A stretch of 64,000 nt of DNA from Muribaculaceae bacterium Isolate-013 (NCI) (GCA_004102785.1 SCEJ01000010.1:1-64000); one strand, 5' to 3'; numbered from the stretch's first letter, positions 35,968 through 43,792 are shown. Notes: a model not told the origin generated them from the letters alone. Program-made: numbers and translations.

Positions 35968-36861
35968 TCAGAGACATTCCCAAAGGATGCAGGTGACACC
36001 GGCCAGGACGCAGTAAACTGCGAACCACACAAGCTTGCCACGCTTTACGAGTTCTATCATCCATTTGCAGGCTATGCAGCCCACGATGAACGATGCCAGA
36101 AAACCGATTATCATGGCACCGACACCTACTGCCGGCTGTGTCGAGGCATCAGCCGAGAGGAACTTCACGAGGTCGAGAACCGCCTCGCCAAGAATCGGAA
36201 TAATTACCATGAAGAAAGAGAACTGAGCCACCTTGCGGCGGTCGTCGCCAAGAAGGATGCCGGTGGCAATGGTGGTGCCGGAACGGCTCAGACCGGGGAG
36301 CACGGCCACTGCCTGCCCCACGCCGATGATGAATGCATCAAGCCATGTGATATCGCGGCCACCACGACCCTGCTTGCCACGGGAGTCGAACGCATGAGCC
36401 GGACGTATGTTGCCGCGCTGCGCCAGCTCGCCGCGTGTGCGCGTAAAATATGCAAGCGAGAGCAATGCCGCGGTAACACACAGACAGACGCCCACAATCA
36501 TCAGATTGCTGCCCCCGTCGGCACTGACGCCGAAGAATCCCTCGACAGTCTCTTTGAAACACACTCCGACAATTCCGACCGGTATACAGGAAAGGAGGAT
36601 TTTCCAAACATACGCAGTATTCTCATCGCGTCTGAATGTGAAGAACGAAGTGCACAGTGGCACAAACTCACGCCATAGAACCACAATAGTTGAAAGCACC
36701 GTAGCCACATGAAGCACCACGTTGAACTGAAGAGCATCGGCTCCGTTGAGGTCGAGGTGAAGTATTGTGCGGAAAATCTCAAGATGTCCGCTGGAGCTTA
36801 TCGGAAGATATTCGGCAAGCCCCTGGACTATGCCAAGGATAAGGGCGTCAAGCCAGTTCAT
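35968..36861 (-). CDS. uppP: Undecaprenyl-diphosphatase (BacA/UppP)
   Basis: Dephosphorylates undecaprenyl diphosphate to recycle the lipid carrier for cell wall and surface polysaccharides. The 297-aa integral membrane protein has QGLAEYLPISSSGHLEI at the N-terminus and PGLSRSGTTIATGILLGDDR in the second half, the two active-site motifs, with eight or so hydrophobic segments. An insertion around residues 150-170 (rich in Arg and Gly) is longer than in E. coli BacA. It is 44 bp downstream of the DUF3098 gene. Confidence 0.95.
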   Translation of the reverse strand: MNWLDALILGIVQGLAEYLPISSSGHLEIFRTILHLDLNGADALQFNVVLHVATVLSTIVVLWREFVPLCTSFFTFRRDENTAYVWKILLSCIPVGIVGVCFKETVEGFFGVSADGGSNLMIVGVCLCVTAALLSLAYFTRTRGELAQRGNIRPAHAFDSRGKQGRGGRDITWLDAFIIGVGQAVAVLPGLSRSGTTIATGILLGDDRRKVAQFSFFMVIIPILGEAVLDLVKFLSADASTQPAVGVGAMIIGFLASFIVGCIACKWMIELVKRGKLVWFAVYCVLAGVTCILWECL

Positions 36862-36905
36862 TTATTGTCAGTTTTTTAATGTCAGTGTACAGAAGATTAT
36901 GCTTA

Positions 36906-37220
36906 TCATTCATGCGGCAGGGTACCGGTGTTCCTCGGGCGCAGGATAAGCGATACTCCGAGCGCGATGAAACCTATAAAAGCAACGGTAGGCCCTATCA
37001 CAATACGGCGCACGGAAAAAATGTCAGGGTTGAACGCCTCGGGAGTTGAGCTTCCGCCAAGCATCAGCAGAAATCCCGTGACTATTAGCACAGCCGAGAC
37101 TCCCATACAGATAAAATTGTTGCGACCGAGCGGCAACTGTTCCGTGGTCTCAAGTTCAATCCTTTCGGCTTTTTTTCCGGATTTTTCCGATAATCCGGTG
37201 TGTGATATTTTATACGACAT
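36906..37220 (-). CDS. DUF3098 small membrane protein
   Basis: A 104-aa protein with two membrane helices (about 35-57 and 72-95) after a charged cytoplasmic N-terminus. PLGRNNFICMGVSAVLIVTGFLLM and the PDIFSVRRIVIGP loop match DUF3098, a Bacteroidetes family nearly always found between ftsX and uppP. Function is unknown. The location suggests a role with FtsX or lipid-carrier recycling at the division site (inference). Confidence 0.85.
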   Translation of the reverse strand: MSYKISHTGLSEKSGKKAERIELETTEQLPLGRNNFICMGVSAVLIVTGFLLMLGGSSTPEAFNPDIFSVRRIVIGPTVAFIGFIALGVSLILRPRNTGTLPHE

Positions 37221-37259
37221 ACAATATTTTTTACCTACTTATCAGTCTTTAAATGCGGC

Positions 37260-38132
37260 TCAATCGAACATCCCGTCGTAATCCGAGCGCAGATAGCGGT
37301 TCGTAGCCAACAAGGCAGCTACAACACATATGATTACACCGAGTACCGGTATCGAGCACAACACAACCGCCACATCGCTCCATGGCAACAGATCGCCGAG
37401 CGGCGCATACCACTGCCGCGACCATACAACCAAAGCGCAAAGCAGCCCCCCGCCGGCAATCCCGGCCACGACACCCTGGAGTGCATTCCACCACAGGAAC
37501 GGACGACGGATGAAACCTCCGGTGGCACCCACAAGTTTCATGGTGTGTATCAGGAACCGGCGCGAATATATCGTGAGCCGCACGGTATTGTTTATCAGCA
37601 CAAATGAAATGAGCAGCAACGTGGCGGCAATAATGAGCAACACAGTGTTGAGCACACGGGCATTGGACGCGAGGCTGGCAGCCATCTCGGTATTACCGGA
37701 AGTTTCCTCCACCAGAGGCATAGCCTCCCATGCTGCGATAATGCACGCCAGCGAATCGGGATGGGCATATTCTGCGGTCACCTTTATATCAATCATCGGA
37801 GCATAAGGGTTGAATCCGAGCTGCTCCACCAGGGCAGCGCCCTCGCCCTGCGTCTCCTCCCGGAGCACATCGTCGGCCGAGAGATACTCATAACTCTTCA
37901 CATACCGCTCACTGCCACAGAACCGGCGTATTTCAGAAATCTGAGCCGGGGTGACCGTATCGGCAAGCACTACGGAAAAACCGATTTTTTCTTTCACCGA
38001 GCGCTCCAGGCCGGTGAATGTGATGTTTATCGTAGCCACAAGCCCGAGGATAAACAGCACCAAGGCCACACTTATTGTGGATGTTATGCGGTCGCTGACA
38101 CCTGAGATGCGGGTAAGTTTGTTTTTGTTCAT
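37260..38132 (-). CDS. ftsX: Cell division protein FtsX
   Basis: An ABC-transporter-like membrane protein that, with FtsE, controls wall hydrolases at the septum. The 290-aa protein has one N-terminal helix (about 20-40), a periplasmic domain (about 45-165), and three C-terminal helices of the FtsX permease fold, with FVLINNTVRLTIYSRRFLIHTMKLVGATGGFIRRPF typical of the cytoplasmic loop. FtsE is not next to it here. It is the first gene of the FtsX-DUF3098-UppP-TruB-QueA run, with a promoter about 80 bp upstream. Confidence 0.92.
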   Translation of the reverse strand: MNKNKLTRISGVSDRITSTISVALVLFILGLVATINITFTGLERSVKEKIGFSVVLADTVTPAQISEIRRFCGSERYVKSYEYLSADDVLREETQGEGAALVEQLGFNPYAPMIDIKVTAEYAHPDSLACIIAAWEAMPLVEETSGNTEMAASLASNARVLNTVLLIIAATLLLISFVLINNTVRLTIYSRRFLIHTMKLVGATGGFIRRPFLWWNALQGVVAGIAGGGLLCALVVWSRQWYAPLGDLLPWSDVAVVLCSIPVLGVIICVVAALLATNRYLRSDYDGMFD

Positions 38133-38212
38133 ATCTGACGCGACTCCCCCTCGTTCGGAAGTCCTGAATAATGCTTAACGGAAGAAGATGGCATCCTCCG
38201 CGGAATTGTATG

Positions 38213-38244
38213 CAAAATTACAATTTCAATAAGCCCTTGTCAAC
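38213..38244 (-). promoter_or_regulatory. Promoter of the ftsX operon
   Basis: On the minus strand GTTG (38241-38244, three of four -33 bases) precedes TAATTTTG (38213-38220) by 20 bp. The start would be near 38206, leaving a leader of about 75 nt. Confidence 0.65.
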
Positions 38245-38300
38245 TGTTTTTCTCTTAAAATTCCTAAAAAAGGTGACTTTTTCCATACTCTGACACCCCA

Positions 38301-38345
38301 TGCCGGAATATTCAGTGCCGGAATATTCAGTGCCGGAGCATTCAG
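38301..38345. repeat. Three tandem 15-bp repeats
   Basis: TGCCGGAATATTCAG occurs twice exactly (38301-38315, 38316-38330), and a third copy differs at two bases (38331-38345). They lie between the miaB stop (38363) and the ftsX promoter. Confidence 0.9.
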
Positions 38346-38362
38346 TAATAGTGGCGGACAGG

Positions 38363-39700
38363 TCAGGCCAGCTCGCATACAAGTGTGGCCGACGACGATC
38401 CGGTCACACGCACTTTCACAAAGTCGCCCACTCGGAAATCGCCGCGCGGGAAAACGCAGGTCTTGTTCTGCTGCGTGCGCCCTACCCACTGCTGGGTGCT
38501 GCGTTTGGATACCCCCTCGACAAGCACCTCGAAAACCTTGCCGACATCACGCCGGTTGGACTCGGCCGAAAGCTCGTTCTGAAGGGCAATCATGCGGTTG
38601 AGGCGCTCTATCTTCACCTCCTCGGGCACATTATCCGGCATCTCGCGCGAGGCCAGTGTGCCGGGACGCTCGGAGTATTTGAACATAAATGCCGAGTCGA
38701 AAGCCGCCATGCGCATCAGTTCGAGCGTCTGCCGGAAATCCTCCTCGCTTTCATTGTGGAATCCGGTAAAGAGGTCGGTGGAAATGCCGCAGTCGGGTAT
38801 AGCCTTGCGTATAGCCTCAATACGCCCCATGTACCACTGGCGGGTGTACTTGCGGTTCATGGCCTTCAGCACGCTGTCGGAGCCCGACTGCACAGGCAGA
38901 TGGATGTGGTTACAGATATTGGGATGCGAGGCAATGACGGCGATGGTGTCGTCCGACATATCTTTGGGATGCGAGGTGGTGAAGCGCACGCGCATGTCGG
39001 GAGCATTCTCGGCCACAAGGGCAAGCAGCCGGGGAAAATCCACGGTTTCTCCGGTCGATTCGTCAGTGCAGCGGTAGGAGTTGACATTCTGACCCAGCAG
39101 CGTGACCTCGCGGAACCCTTTCTCCCTGAGGTCGGCGACCTCTCGGAGTATGCTTTCAACCTGGCGGCTGCGCTCACGGCCGCGGGTATAAGGCACAATG
39201 CAGTATGAGCAGAAATTATTGCAGCCGCGCATTATGCTCACAAAGCCGCTGACTCGGTTGCCGGTGATTCGACTGGGCACCACGTCGCGGTAAGTCTCTG
39301 TGGTTGACAGCTCCACATTCACAGCAGGCACTCCTGCCTCGGCCGAGGCGAACAGCGCCGGCAAATCGAGATAGGCATCAGGACCGGCCACAATATCGAC
39401 CTCCTGCTCACTGACAAGCCCGGCCTGCACACGCTCGGCCATGCAGCCTATAACACCGATAAGCATCCTGTGGTCGCGGCGTTTGCGGCGAAGCGAACGC
39501 AGATACTGCAGACGCGAAAGGATTTTCTGCTCGGCATTGTCGCGTATCGAGCAGGTGTTGAGCAGAACGGCATCAGCCTCCTCCACACTTCCGGCAGCCT
39601 CATAGCCACCCATCTCCATAATCGATGCCACAACCTCAGAATCCGCCACATTCATCTGGCAGCCATAGGTTTCAATATATAATTTCTTTGTTTTTTCCAC
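38363..39700 (-). CDS. miaB: tRNA-2-methylthio-N6-dimethylallyladenosine synthase
   Basis: Radical SAM methylthiotransferase acting on i6A37 of tRNA. The 445-aa protein has an N-terminal UPF0004 domain with cluster cysteines Cys14 (YGCQMN), Cys50 and Cys86, the radical SAM triad Cys160, Cys164 and Cys167 in RGCNNFCSYC, and a C-terminal TRAM domain (about 380-445). The initiating codon is GTG (39698-39700). The first downstream ATG would remove Cys14, so GTG is required. A TAATTTTG -7 element is 64 bp upstream. Confidence 0.95.
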   Translation of the reverse strand: MEKTKKLYIETYGCQMNVADSEVVASIMEMGGYEAAGSVEEADAVLLNTCSIRDNAEQKILSRLQYLRSLRRKRRDHRMLIGVIGCMAERVQAGLVSEQEVDIVAGPDAYLDLPALFASAEAGVPAVNVELSTTETYRDVVPSRITGNRVSGFVSIMRGCNNFCSYCIVPYTRGRERSRQVESILREVADLREKGFREVTLLGQNVNSYRCTDESTGETVDFPRLLALVAENAPDMRVRFTTSHPKDMSDDTIAVIASHPNICNHIHLPVQSGSDSVLKAMNRKYTRQWYMGRIEAIRKAIPDCGISTDLFTGFHNESEEDFRQTLELMRMAAFDSAFMFKYSERPGTLASREMPDNVPEEVKIERLNRMIALQNELSAESNRRDVGKVFEVLVEGVSKRSTQQWVGRTQQNKTCVFPRGDFRVGDFVKVRVTGSSSATLVCELA

Positions 39701-39729
39701 TTTGTATGCTGTAAAACACCTTTATCCCC

Positions 39730-39761
39730 TTTGCTAATCTCAGCGAAAAGGAGTATTTTTG
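39730..39761 (+). promoter_or_regulatory. Promoter of the CoA-transferase gene
   Basis: TTTG (39730-39733), a 20-bp spacer and TATTTTTG (39754-39761) form a complete Bacteroidetes promoter, giving a leader of about 120 nt before the ATG at 39888. Confidence 0.85.
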
Positions 39762-39763
39762 TG

Positions 39764-39771
39764 CAAAATTA
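39764..39771 (-). promoter_or_regulatory. -7 element for miaB
   Basis: The minus strand reads TAATTTTG, a full match, but no -33 TTTG lies at the right distance. It sits 2 bp from the opposite-strand -7 element of the CoA-transferase promoter. Confidence 0.5.
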
Positions 39772-39887
39772 ATAAAAAAGCCGCGCAACGGCGCTATCGT
39801 TCCTCTCTTTTTTACAGACGGGATACACCACGCCGAGGGCGCTACGCCTTAGTCTCAAACCAACAAAGCACAGTTATATAGCGTTTT

Positions 39888-41381
39888 ATGGCTTACAATT
39901 TTATTACCGCCGCCGAGGCCGCCGAATTTATCAACAACGGCGACACCCTCGGTCTGTCGGGCTTCACCGCTCCCGGTGTGCCCAAAAAGATTGTCGAGGC
40001 CGTGGCCGAAAGAGCCGCCCGCGAGCACGCCGAAGGGCGTGAGTTCAAGGTGAACATCTTCACCGGAGCCTCAACCAACGACCATGTCGACGGTATATGC
40101 GCACGCAACAACGTGATAAACATGCGTGCCCCCTACCAGAACACCCCCGACCTGCGTAAACGCATCAACTCGCACGACGCACACTATTTCGACCGTCACC
40201 TCTCCGAGATGGCCCAGGAAACACGTTACGGTTTCTACGGCGACATCGATTATGCTATAATAGAGGCGGCAGCAATCGACGAGAACGGCGAGATACTCCT
40301 GGGCTGCGGTGTGGGCAACATACCCACCTACGCCCCTATGGCAAAAAAGATATTCGTTGAGCTCAACGAGGCTCTACCCCAGCAGCTCCTCGGAATGCAC
40401 GACATATACAAGCCGCTTGACCCGCCTCGCCGCCGCGAGATTCCTATCTACTCGCCAAGCGACCGCATCGGCCGACCCACCCTCAAAGTCGACCCGGCAA
40501 AGGTTGTAGGAATCGTTCGTACAAACGAGCTTGACGGAGTGAAGGCTTTCACCGCCCCCGATGAGACATCGGAGCGCATAGGCGCCAATGTGGTGCGCTT
40601 CCTCGTGAGCGAATACCAGAAAGGACGCATCCCCAAGGAGTTCCTTCCGCTGCAGAGCGGCGTTGGCAATGTGGCCAATGCTGTGCTCAACTACCTGCTT
40701 CACGACAAGGAGTTGCCGTCGTTCATGATGTACACCGAAGTTGTGCAGGACTCCGTGCTCGAACTTCTCCGCCAGGGCAAATGCAAATTCGCCTCGACAT
40801 GCTCCATGACTTTCTCCAACGAAGTGGAGGAACAGCTCTTCGCCGACCTCTCTTTCTTCCACGACAAAATCATACTGCGCCCGGCCGAAATCTCGAACAA
40901 CCCCGAAATCATACGCCGACTCGGCGTTATCGCCATGAACACGGCACTCGAGGCCGACATCTTCGGCAACGTGAACTCAACCCACGTGCTCGGCACAAAG
41001 ATGATGAACGGCATCGGCGGCTCAGCCGACTTCTGCCGCAACGCCTACATCTCAATCTTCTCCTGCCCGAGCATCTCTAAGGGGGGCCTTATCAGCAACA
41101 TCGTGCCTCACGTGGCCCACTGCGACTCCTCGGAGCACTCGGTCGACATCCTCATCACCGACCAGGGCATCGCCGACCTCCGAGCCAAGGACCCCGTGCA
41201 GCGCGCACACGAGATTATCGAGAACTGCGCACACCCAATGTACCGTCCGCTGCTGCGCGACTACATGAAGCTCAACTCCAACGGCCAGACACCGGCCACC
41301 CTCCCGGCAGCATTCGCGTTCCACATCGCGTTTGCCGACACCGGCGACATGCGCCAGACCGACTTCTCGAAATTCGTCTGA
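39888..41381 (+). CDS. Succinyl-CoA:acetate CoA-transferase / acetyl-CoA hydrolase family
   Basis: A 497-aa class I CoA-transferase. GLSGFTAPGVPKKI at the N-terminus, GGSADFCRNAYIS and the active-site glutamate in MYTEVVQDSV (Glu284) fit the Cat1/SpcC/AarC group that moves CoA between succinyl-CoA and acetate or propionate. In Bacteroidales this supports succinate-propionate fermentation or acetate formation with energy conservation. It has a strong promoter, a long leader of about 120 nt and its own terminator, so it is a single-gene unit. Acetyl-CoA hydrolase activity is the alternative annotation. Confidence 0.9.
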   Translation: MAYNFITAAEAAEFINNGDTLGLSGFTAPGVPKKIVEAVAERAAREHAEGREFKVNIFTGASTNDHVDGICARNNVINMRAPYQNTPDLRKRINSHDAHYFDRHLSEMAQETRYGFYGDIDYAIIEAAAIDENGEILLGCGVGNIPTYAPMAKKIFVELNEALPQQLLGMHDIYKPLDPPRRREIPIYSPSDRIGRPTLKVDPAKVVGIVRTNELDGVKAFTAPDETSERIGANVVRFLVSEYQKGRIPKEFLPLQSGVGNVANAVLNYLLHDKELPSFMMYTEVVQDSVLELLRQGKCKFASTCSMTFSNEVEEQLFADLSFFHDKIILRPAEISNNPEIIRRLGVIAMNTALEADIFGNVNSTHVLGTKMMNGIGGSADFCRNAYISIFSCPSISKGGLISNIVPHVAHCDSSEHSVDILITDQGIADLRAKDPVQRAHEIIENCAHPMYRPLLRDYMKLNSNGQTPATLPAAFAFHIAFADTGDMRQTDFSKFV

Positions 41382-41402
41382 CACCGTAACCGAAAACAAT
41401 CC

Positions 41403-41440
41403 TGCACCCGGCATAACCCAAAATGCCGGGTGCATCTTAT
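41403..41440 (+). terminator. Terminator after the CoA-transferase gene
   Basis: A perfect 12-bp stem TGCACCCGGCAT / ATGCCGGGTGCA with loop AACCCAAA (41403-41434) is followed by TCTTAT, 21 bp after the stop codon. Confidence 0.8.
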
Positions 41441-41465
41441 TATCCGCCCATTCACAAATAATCGC

Positions 41466-41473
41466 TACATTTG
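41466..41473 (+). promoter_or_regulatory. -7 element for the symporter-like gene
   Basis: TACATTTG matches TAnnTTTG. It is 30 bp before the chosen ATG and supports that start. No -33 TTTG is seen. Confidence 0.45.
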
Positions 41474-41502
41474 CAGCCTCAGAATCTTATAACGACCCGA
41501 CG

Positions 41503-42444
41503 ATGAAATTCTCTGAATTCAAAAACCGGATAAAACCGTGGATGCTCCCGGTGGCGATGCTGCTCGGAATCGTACTCCATAATTATATAGGATATGTGGC
41601 GTTTCTGTCGAAATACCTAATATTCGTGATGCTCCTCATCACTTATTGCCGCCTGAAATGGTCCGACTTCCACATCGGCCCATATATCGGATGGCTACTC
41701 GGAGTGCAGATTATCGGAGCGGCCGCTCTCTACTTCATACTCCGACCGCTTGACCCGGTTGTGGCGCAAGGCATATTCATATGTGTGTTCTGCCCCACCG
41801 CCACAGCCGCACCGGTAATCACAGGGATGCTTGGTGGTTCAGTCGCCAAAGTGGCAACCTATTCTCTGTTTTCACACCTTTCGGTGGCGATACTTACCCC
41901 GCCGCTACTGTCACTGATGACTGAAAGCGCCGACATCTCCTTCGCCGGCTCGCTGCTGGCAATCTCACGAAGCGTGCTGCCGCTGATTCTTGGCCCGCTG
42001 GCTTTGACCGCGCTGCTTGCCAGATTCGCCACGAGAGCACACGACGCCATCTCCGGCCACCAGGGCCTGTCGTTCTATATCTGGGCTTTGGCATTGATTA
42101 TCGTGGTCGGCAACTCAGTCAGCTTTCTGATGAAGGAGCCGGCAAACATGATACCGCAGATGCTGCTCCTTGGCGCCGGCGCACTCGCAGTATGTGTGAC
42201 CCAGTTCGCCATCGGGCGACGCATCGGTCACCGTTTCGGCGACGCTGTATCAGGAGCGCAAAGCCTCGGCCAGAAAAACACTGTGCTGGCCATCTGGCTC
42301 ACACTCACCTACCTCAACCCGCTTGCTTCAACAGCGCCGGCGGCCTATGTGGCCTGGCACAACATCGTCAACTCTTATCAGATATTCCGAAAAGAACGCG
42401 CATCGCACAAAGCACACAACACATCCAACTCTGTCAGCGCCTAA
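41503..42444 (+). CDS. Bile acid:sodium symporter-like (SBF/BASS) transporter
   Basis: A 313-aa membrane protein with about nine or ten hydrophobic segments. VFCPTATAAPVITGMLGGSVAKVATYSLFSH and the later GQKNTVLAIWLTLTYLNPLAS (crossover-helix motif) are typical of SBF-like carriers, related to bile acid, pantothenate and arsenite transporters. The substrate is not evident. The frame extends 57 codons upstream through the previous terminator, but the -7 element and the start of the hydrophobic region support ATG 41503. The last 25 residues are a polar tail. Confidence 0.8.
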   Translation: MKFSEFKNRIKPWMLPVAMLLGIVLHNYIGYVAFLSKYLIFVMLLITYCRLKWSDFHIGPYIGWLLGVQIIGAAALYFILRPLDPVVAQGIFICVFCPTATAAPVITGMLGGSVAKVATYSLFSHLSVAILTPPLLSLMTESADISFAGSLLAISRSVLPLILGPLALTALLARFATRAHDAISGHQGLSFYIWALALIIVVGNSVSFLMKEPANMIPQMLLLGAGALAVCVTQFAIGRRIGHRFGDAVSGAQSLGQKNTVLAIWLTLTYLNPLASTAPAAYVAWHNIVNSYQIFRKERASHKAHNTSNSVSA

Positions 42445-42555
42445 CTTTTACCCGCGACATCTGTTATATTATAAAAACATAAATGCGGCATGACAGGCTC
42501 ACCGGAAATCGGCGTAAGGCCTGCCGCACTCCCGCGTCAATTTAATATAAACGAG

Positions 42556-43236
42556 ATGGAGAAACCGGGCACAATGTATGAGACTCTGCTCAGCATGCCC
42601 CTGTTCAAAGGGGTGTCGGCCGACAAAATTTCCGAGATAATCGGAAAATACCGCTTCCACTTTCTGAAATATCACAACGGCGATGTAATAGTGGAAGCAG
42701 GCGAACCATGCGAGAAAATCCGTTCGGTGGTTTCAGGATGCGTAAGAGTGACAATAACAAACTTCGACCAACGGTTCAGAGTATCACAGACTATCGCGGC
42801 TCCTGAGGTAATCGCCCCCGATTTCTTTTTCGGAAAGACAACCTCCTACCCCGGCACTGTTACGGCTAAAGGCGATGTGGGCATTCTTGAACTCGACAAA
42901 AAAGATTATCTTGAAATCATTATCTCCGACAGGATATTCCTTTTCAATTTCCTGAACCTGCTTTCGATGAATGCCCAGCTTTCAGTGGAGGGTGTGCTTG
43001 CACTGACATCCGGCTCGCTGGAGATGCGCATCGCCTACTGGATTATTGCGCTTACAGACCGCACAGGGAGCGACATTGTGATGGAATGCCGCCAGCGCGA
43101 TATGTACACGGTATTCGGCGTACAGCGCCAGTCACTGATCGCCGCACTCACCAGAATGCGCGACGACGGTCTGATAGATTTCACTCCGAACTCCATAAAA
43201 GTCAAAGACCGGCGGAGATTATTGGAGCTACTGTAA
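42556..43236 (+). CDS. Crp/Fnr-family transcription regulator
   Basis: A 226-aa protein with a cyclic-nucleotide-binding-like N-terminal domain (about 15-115; KYHNGDVIVEAGEPCEKIRSVVSGCVRV) and a C-terminal winged helix-turn-helix (about 150-226; RQRDMYTVFGVQRQSLIAALTRMRDDGLI). It lacks the cysteine set of Fnr, and the effector is unknown. Many Bacteroidales relatives control cell-envelope or carbon genes. The frame opens at 42490, but the ATG at 42556 begins the conserved part; ATG 42574 is also possible. The next gene downstream, after a structured leader, encodes an OmpA-family protein and is a candidate target. Confidence 0.8.
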   Translation: MEKPGTMYETLLSMPLFKGVSADKISEIIGKYRFHFLKYHNGDVIVEAGEPCEKIRSVVSGCVRVTITNFDQRFRVSQTIAAPEVIAPDFFFGKTTSYPGTVTAKGDVGILELDKKDYLEIIISDRIFLFNFLNLLSMNAQLSVEGVLALTSGSLEMRIAYWIIALTDRTGSDIVMECRQRDMYTVFGVQRQSLIAALTRMRDDGLIDFTPNSIKVKDRRRLLELL

Positions 43237-43296
43237 AAACAAATAGTCTCCATAAACGCCAAAATTGAAATTATTGCCAATTTTATCTATACAAGC

Positions 43297-43391
43297 ATCT
43301 ATATTAAAGCCATATGACATCACTCTACAATTGCTTATTTTCAGCGGTTTAACATTTATACTCATATTGTACTATCTATATTGAAGCCATA
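43297..43391. repeat. Pair of 18-bp direct repeats upstream of the leader promoter
   Basis: ATCTATATTAAAGCCATA (43297-43314) and ATCTATATTGAAGCCATA (43374-43391) differ at one base and are 77 bp apart. The second is centred about 62 bp before the predicted transcript start. They may be binding sites of a regulator, possibly the adjacent Crp/Fnr protein. Confidence 0.6.
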
Positions 43392-43406
43392 GCATGTTAA
43401 AAAACT

Positions 43407-43438
43407 ATTGACAACGGCTGGTTTGTGTTGTAACTTTG
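43407..43438 (+). promoter_or_regulatory. Promoter of the structured leader before the OmpA-family gene
   Basis: ATTG (43407-43410), 20 bp, TAACTTTG (43431-43438). This is a good Bacteroidetes promoter with predicted start near 43445. Confidence 0.75.
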
Positions 43439-43476
43439 CATCGCAACAACGGGGAAACCCACCGCGGTTCTCCTCA

Positions 43477-43530
43477 ATGATGCAGGATTTAAGACAAAAG
43501 GATTTGTTTGATTTATTATTAAGGAATTAG
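43477..43530 (+). CDS. 17-codon upstream ORF (candidate leader peptide)
   Basis: Reads MMQDLRQKDLFDLLLRN and stops with TAG. All five leucines use TTA or TTG, which are rare in the neighbouring GC-rich genes that prefer CTC, CTG and CTT. It begins about 32 nt after the predicted transcript start. A regulatory leader-peptide role is inference. Coding potential of so short an ORF is unproven. Confidence 0.4.
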   Translation: MMQDLRQKDLFDLLLRN

Positions 43531-43669
43531 TTTTTAGGGTTAGTATTATGGCATGAGCGGACACACTTCCGCCTCATACTTCTAAGACAAAAAGAAAAGA
43601 AAGATAATAATCGTGTTTTATGTTAGGTTTGTAATCCCCTCCGGAAGTCAGGAACCGGTCGGGATTAGG

Positions 43670-43712
43670 AATAAAGGACTTGCCCGTGAGGACAGGTCCT
43701 TTATTCTTTTCT
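43670..43712 (+). terminator. Terminator / attenuator before the OmpA-family gene
   Basis: AATAAAGGACTTGCCC (43670-43685), loop GTGA and GGACAGGTCCTTTATT (43690-43705) form a 16-bp stem with one mismatch, followed by CTTTTCTG. It ends about 80 bp before the ATG at 43793. Confidence 0.75.
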
Positions 43713-43792
43713 GCCACTGCCCGCGCTTAGACATCGAACAAAACCACAGCAGCCATCGTTCTTAGAATAACACAATCTTTAACTTCTTTCAC

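Larger units (their letters stand above)
43445..43712 (+). ncRNA. Structured leader or small RNA upstream of the OmpA-family gene
   Basis: The 556-bp gap between the Crp/Fnr gene and the OmpA-family gene has a promoter, then about 265 transcribed bases ending in a terminator. Elements in order are: a 17-codon upstream ORF (43477-43530); a hairpin with one bulge, ATGAGCGGA / TCCGC-C-TCAT (43553-43577); a purine-rich linker; a hairpin TAATCCC-CT-CCGG / CCGG-TC-GGGATTA (43632-43667); and the terminator. The whole stretch is AT-rich compared with its neighbours. I do not recognise it as a known riboswitch, 6S, tmRNA or SRP RNA. No clear second promoter lies between the terminator and the gene. 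Confidence 0.6.

Noticed and set aside
38301-38345. CRISPR-like array
   Set aside because: The three 15-bp units are contiguous, with no spacers, and no cas genes are near.
41332-41502. N-terminal extension of the SBF-like transporter
   Set aside because: It runs through the end of the previous gene and its terminator. The -7 element at 41466 places the transcript start after it.
43632-43667. SRP RNA domain IV (the GTCAGGAACCGG stretch resembles it)
   Set aside because: The conserved GGAAGGAAGCAGC internal loop is absent and the stem layout differs.
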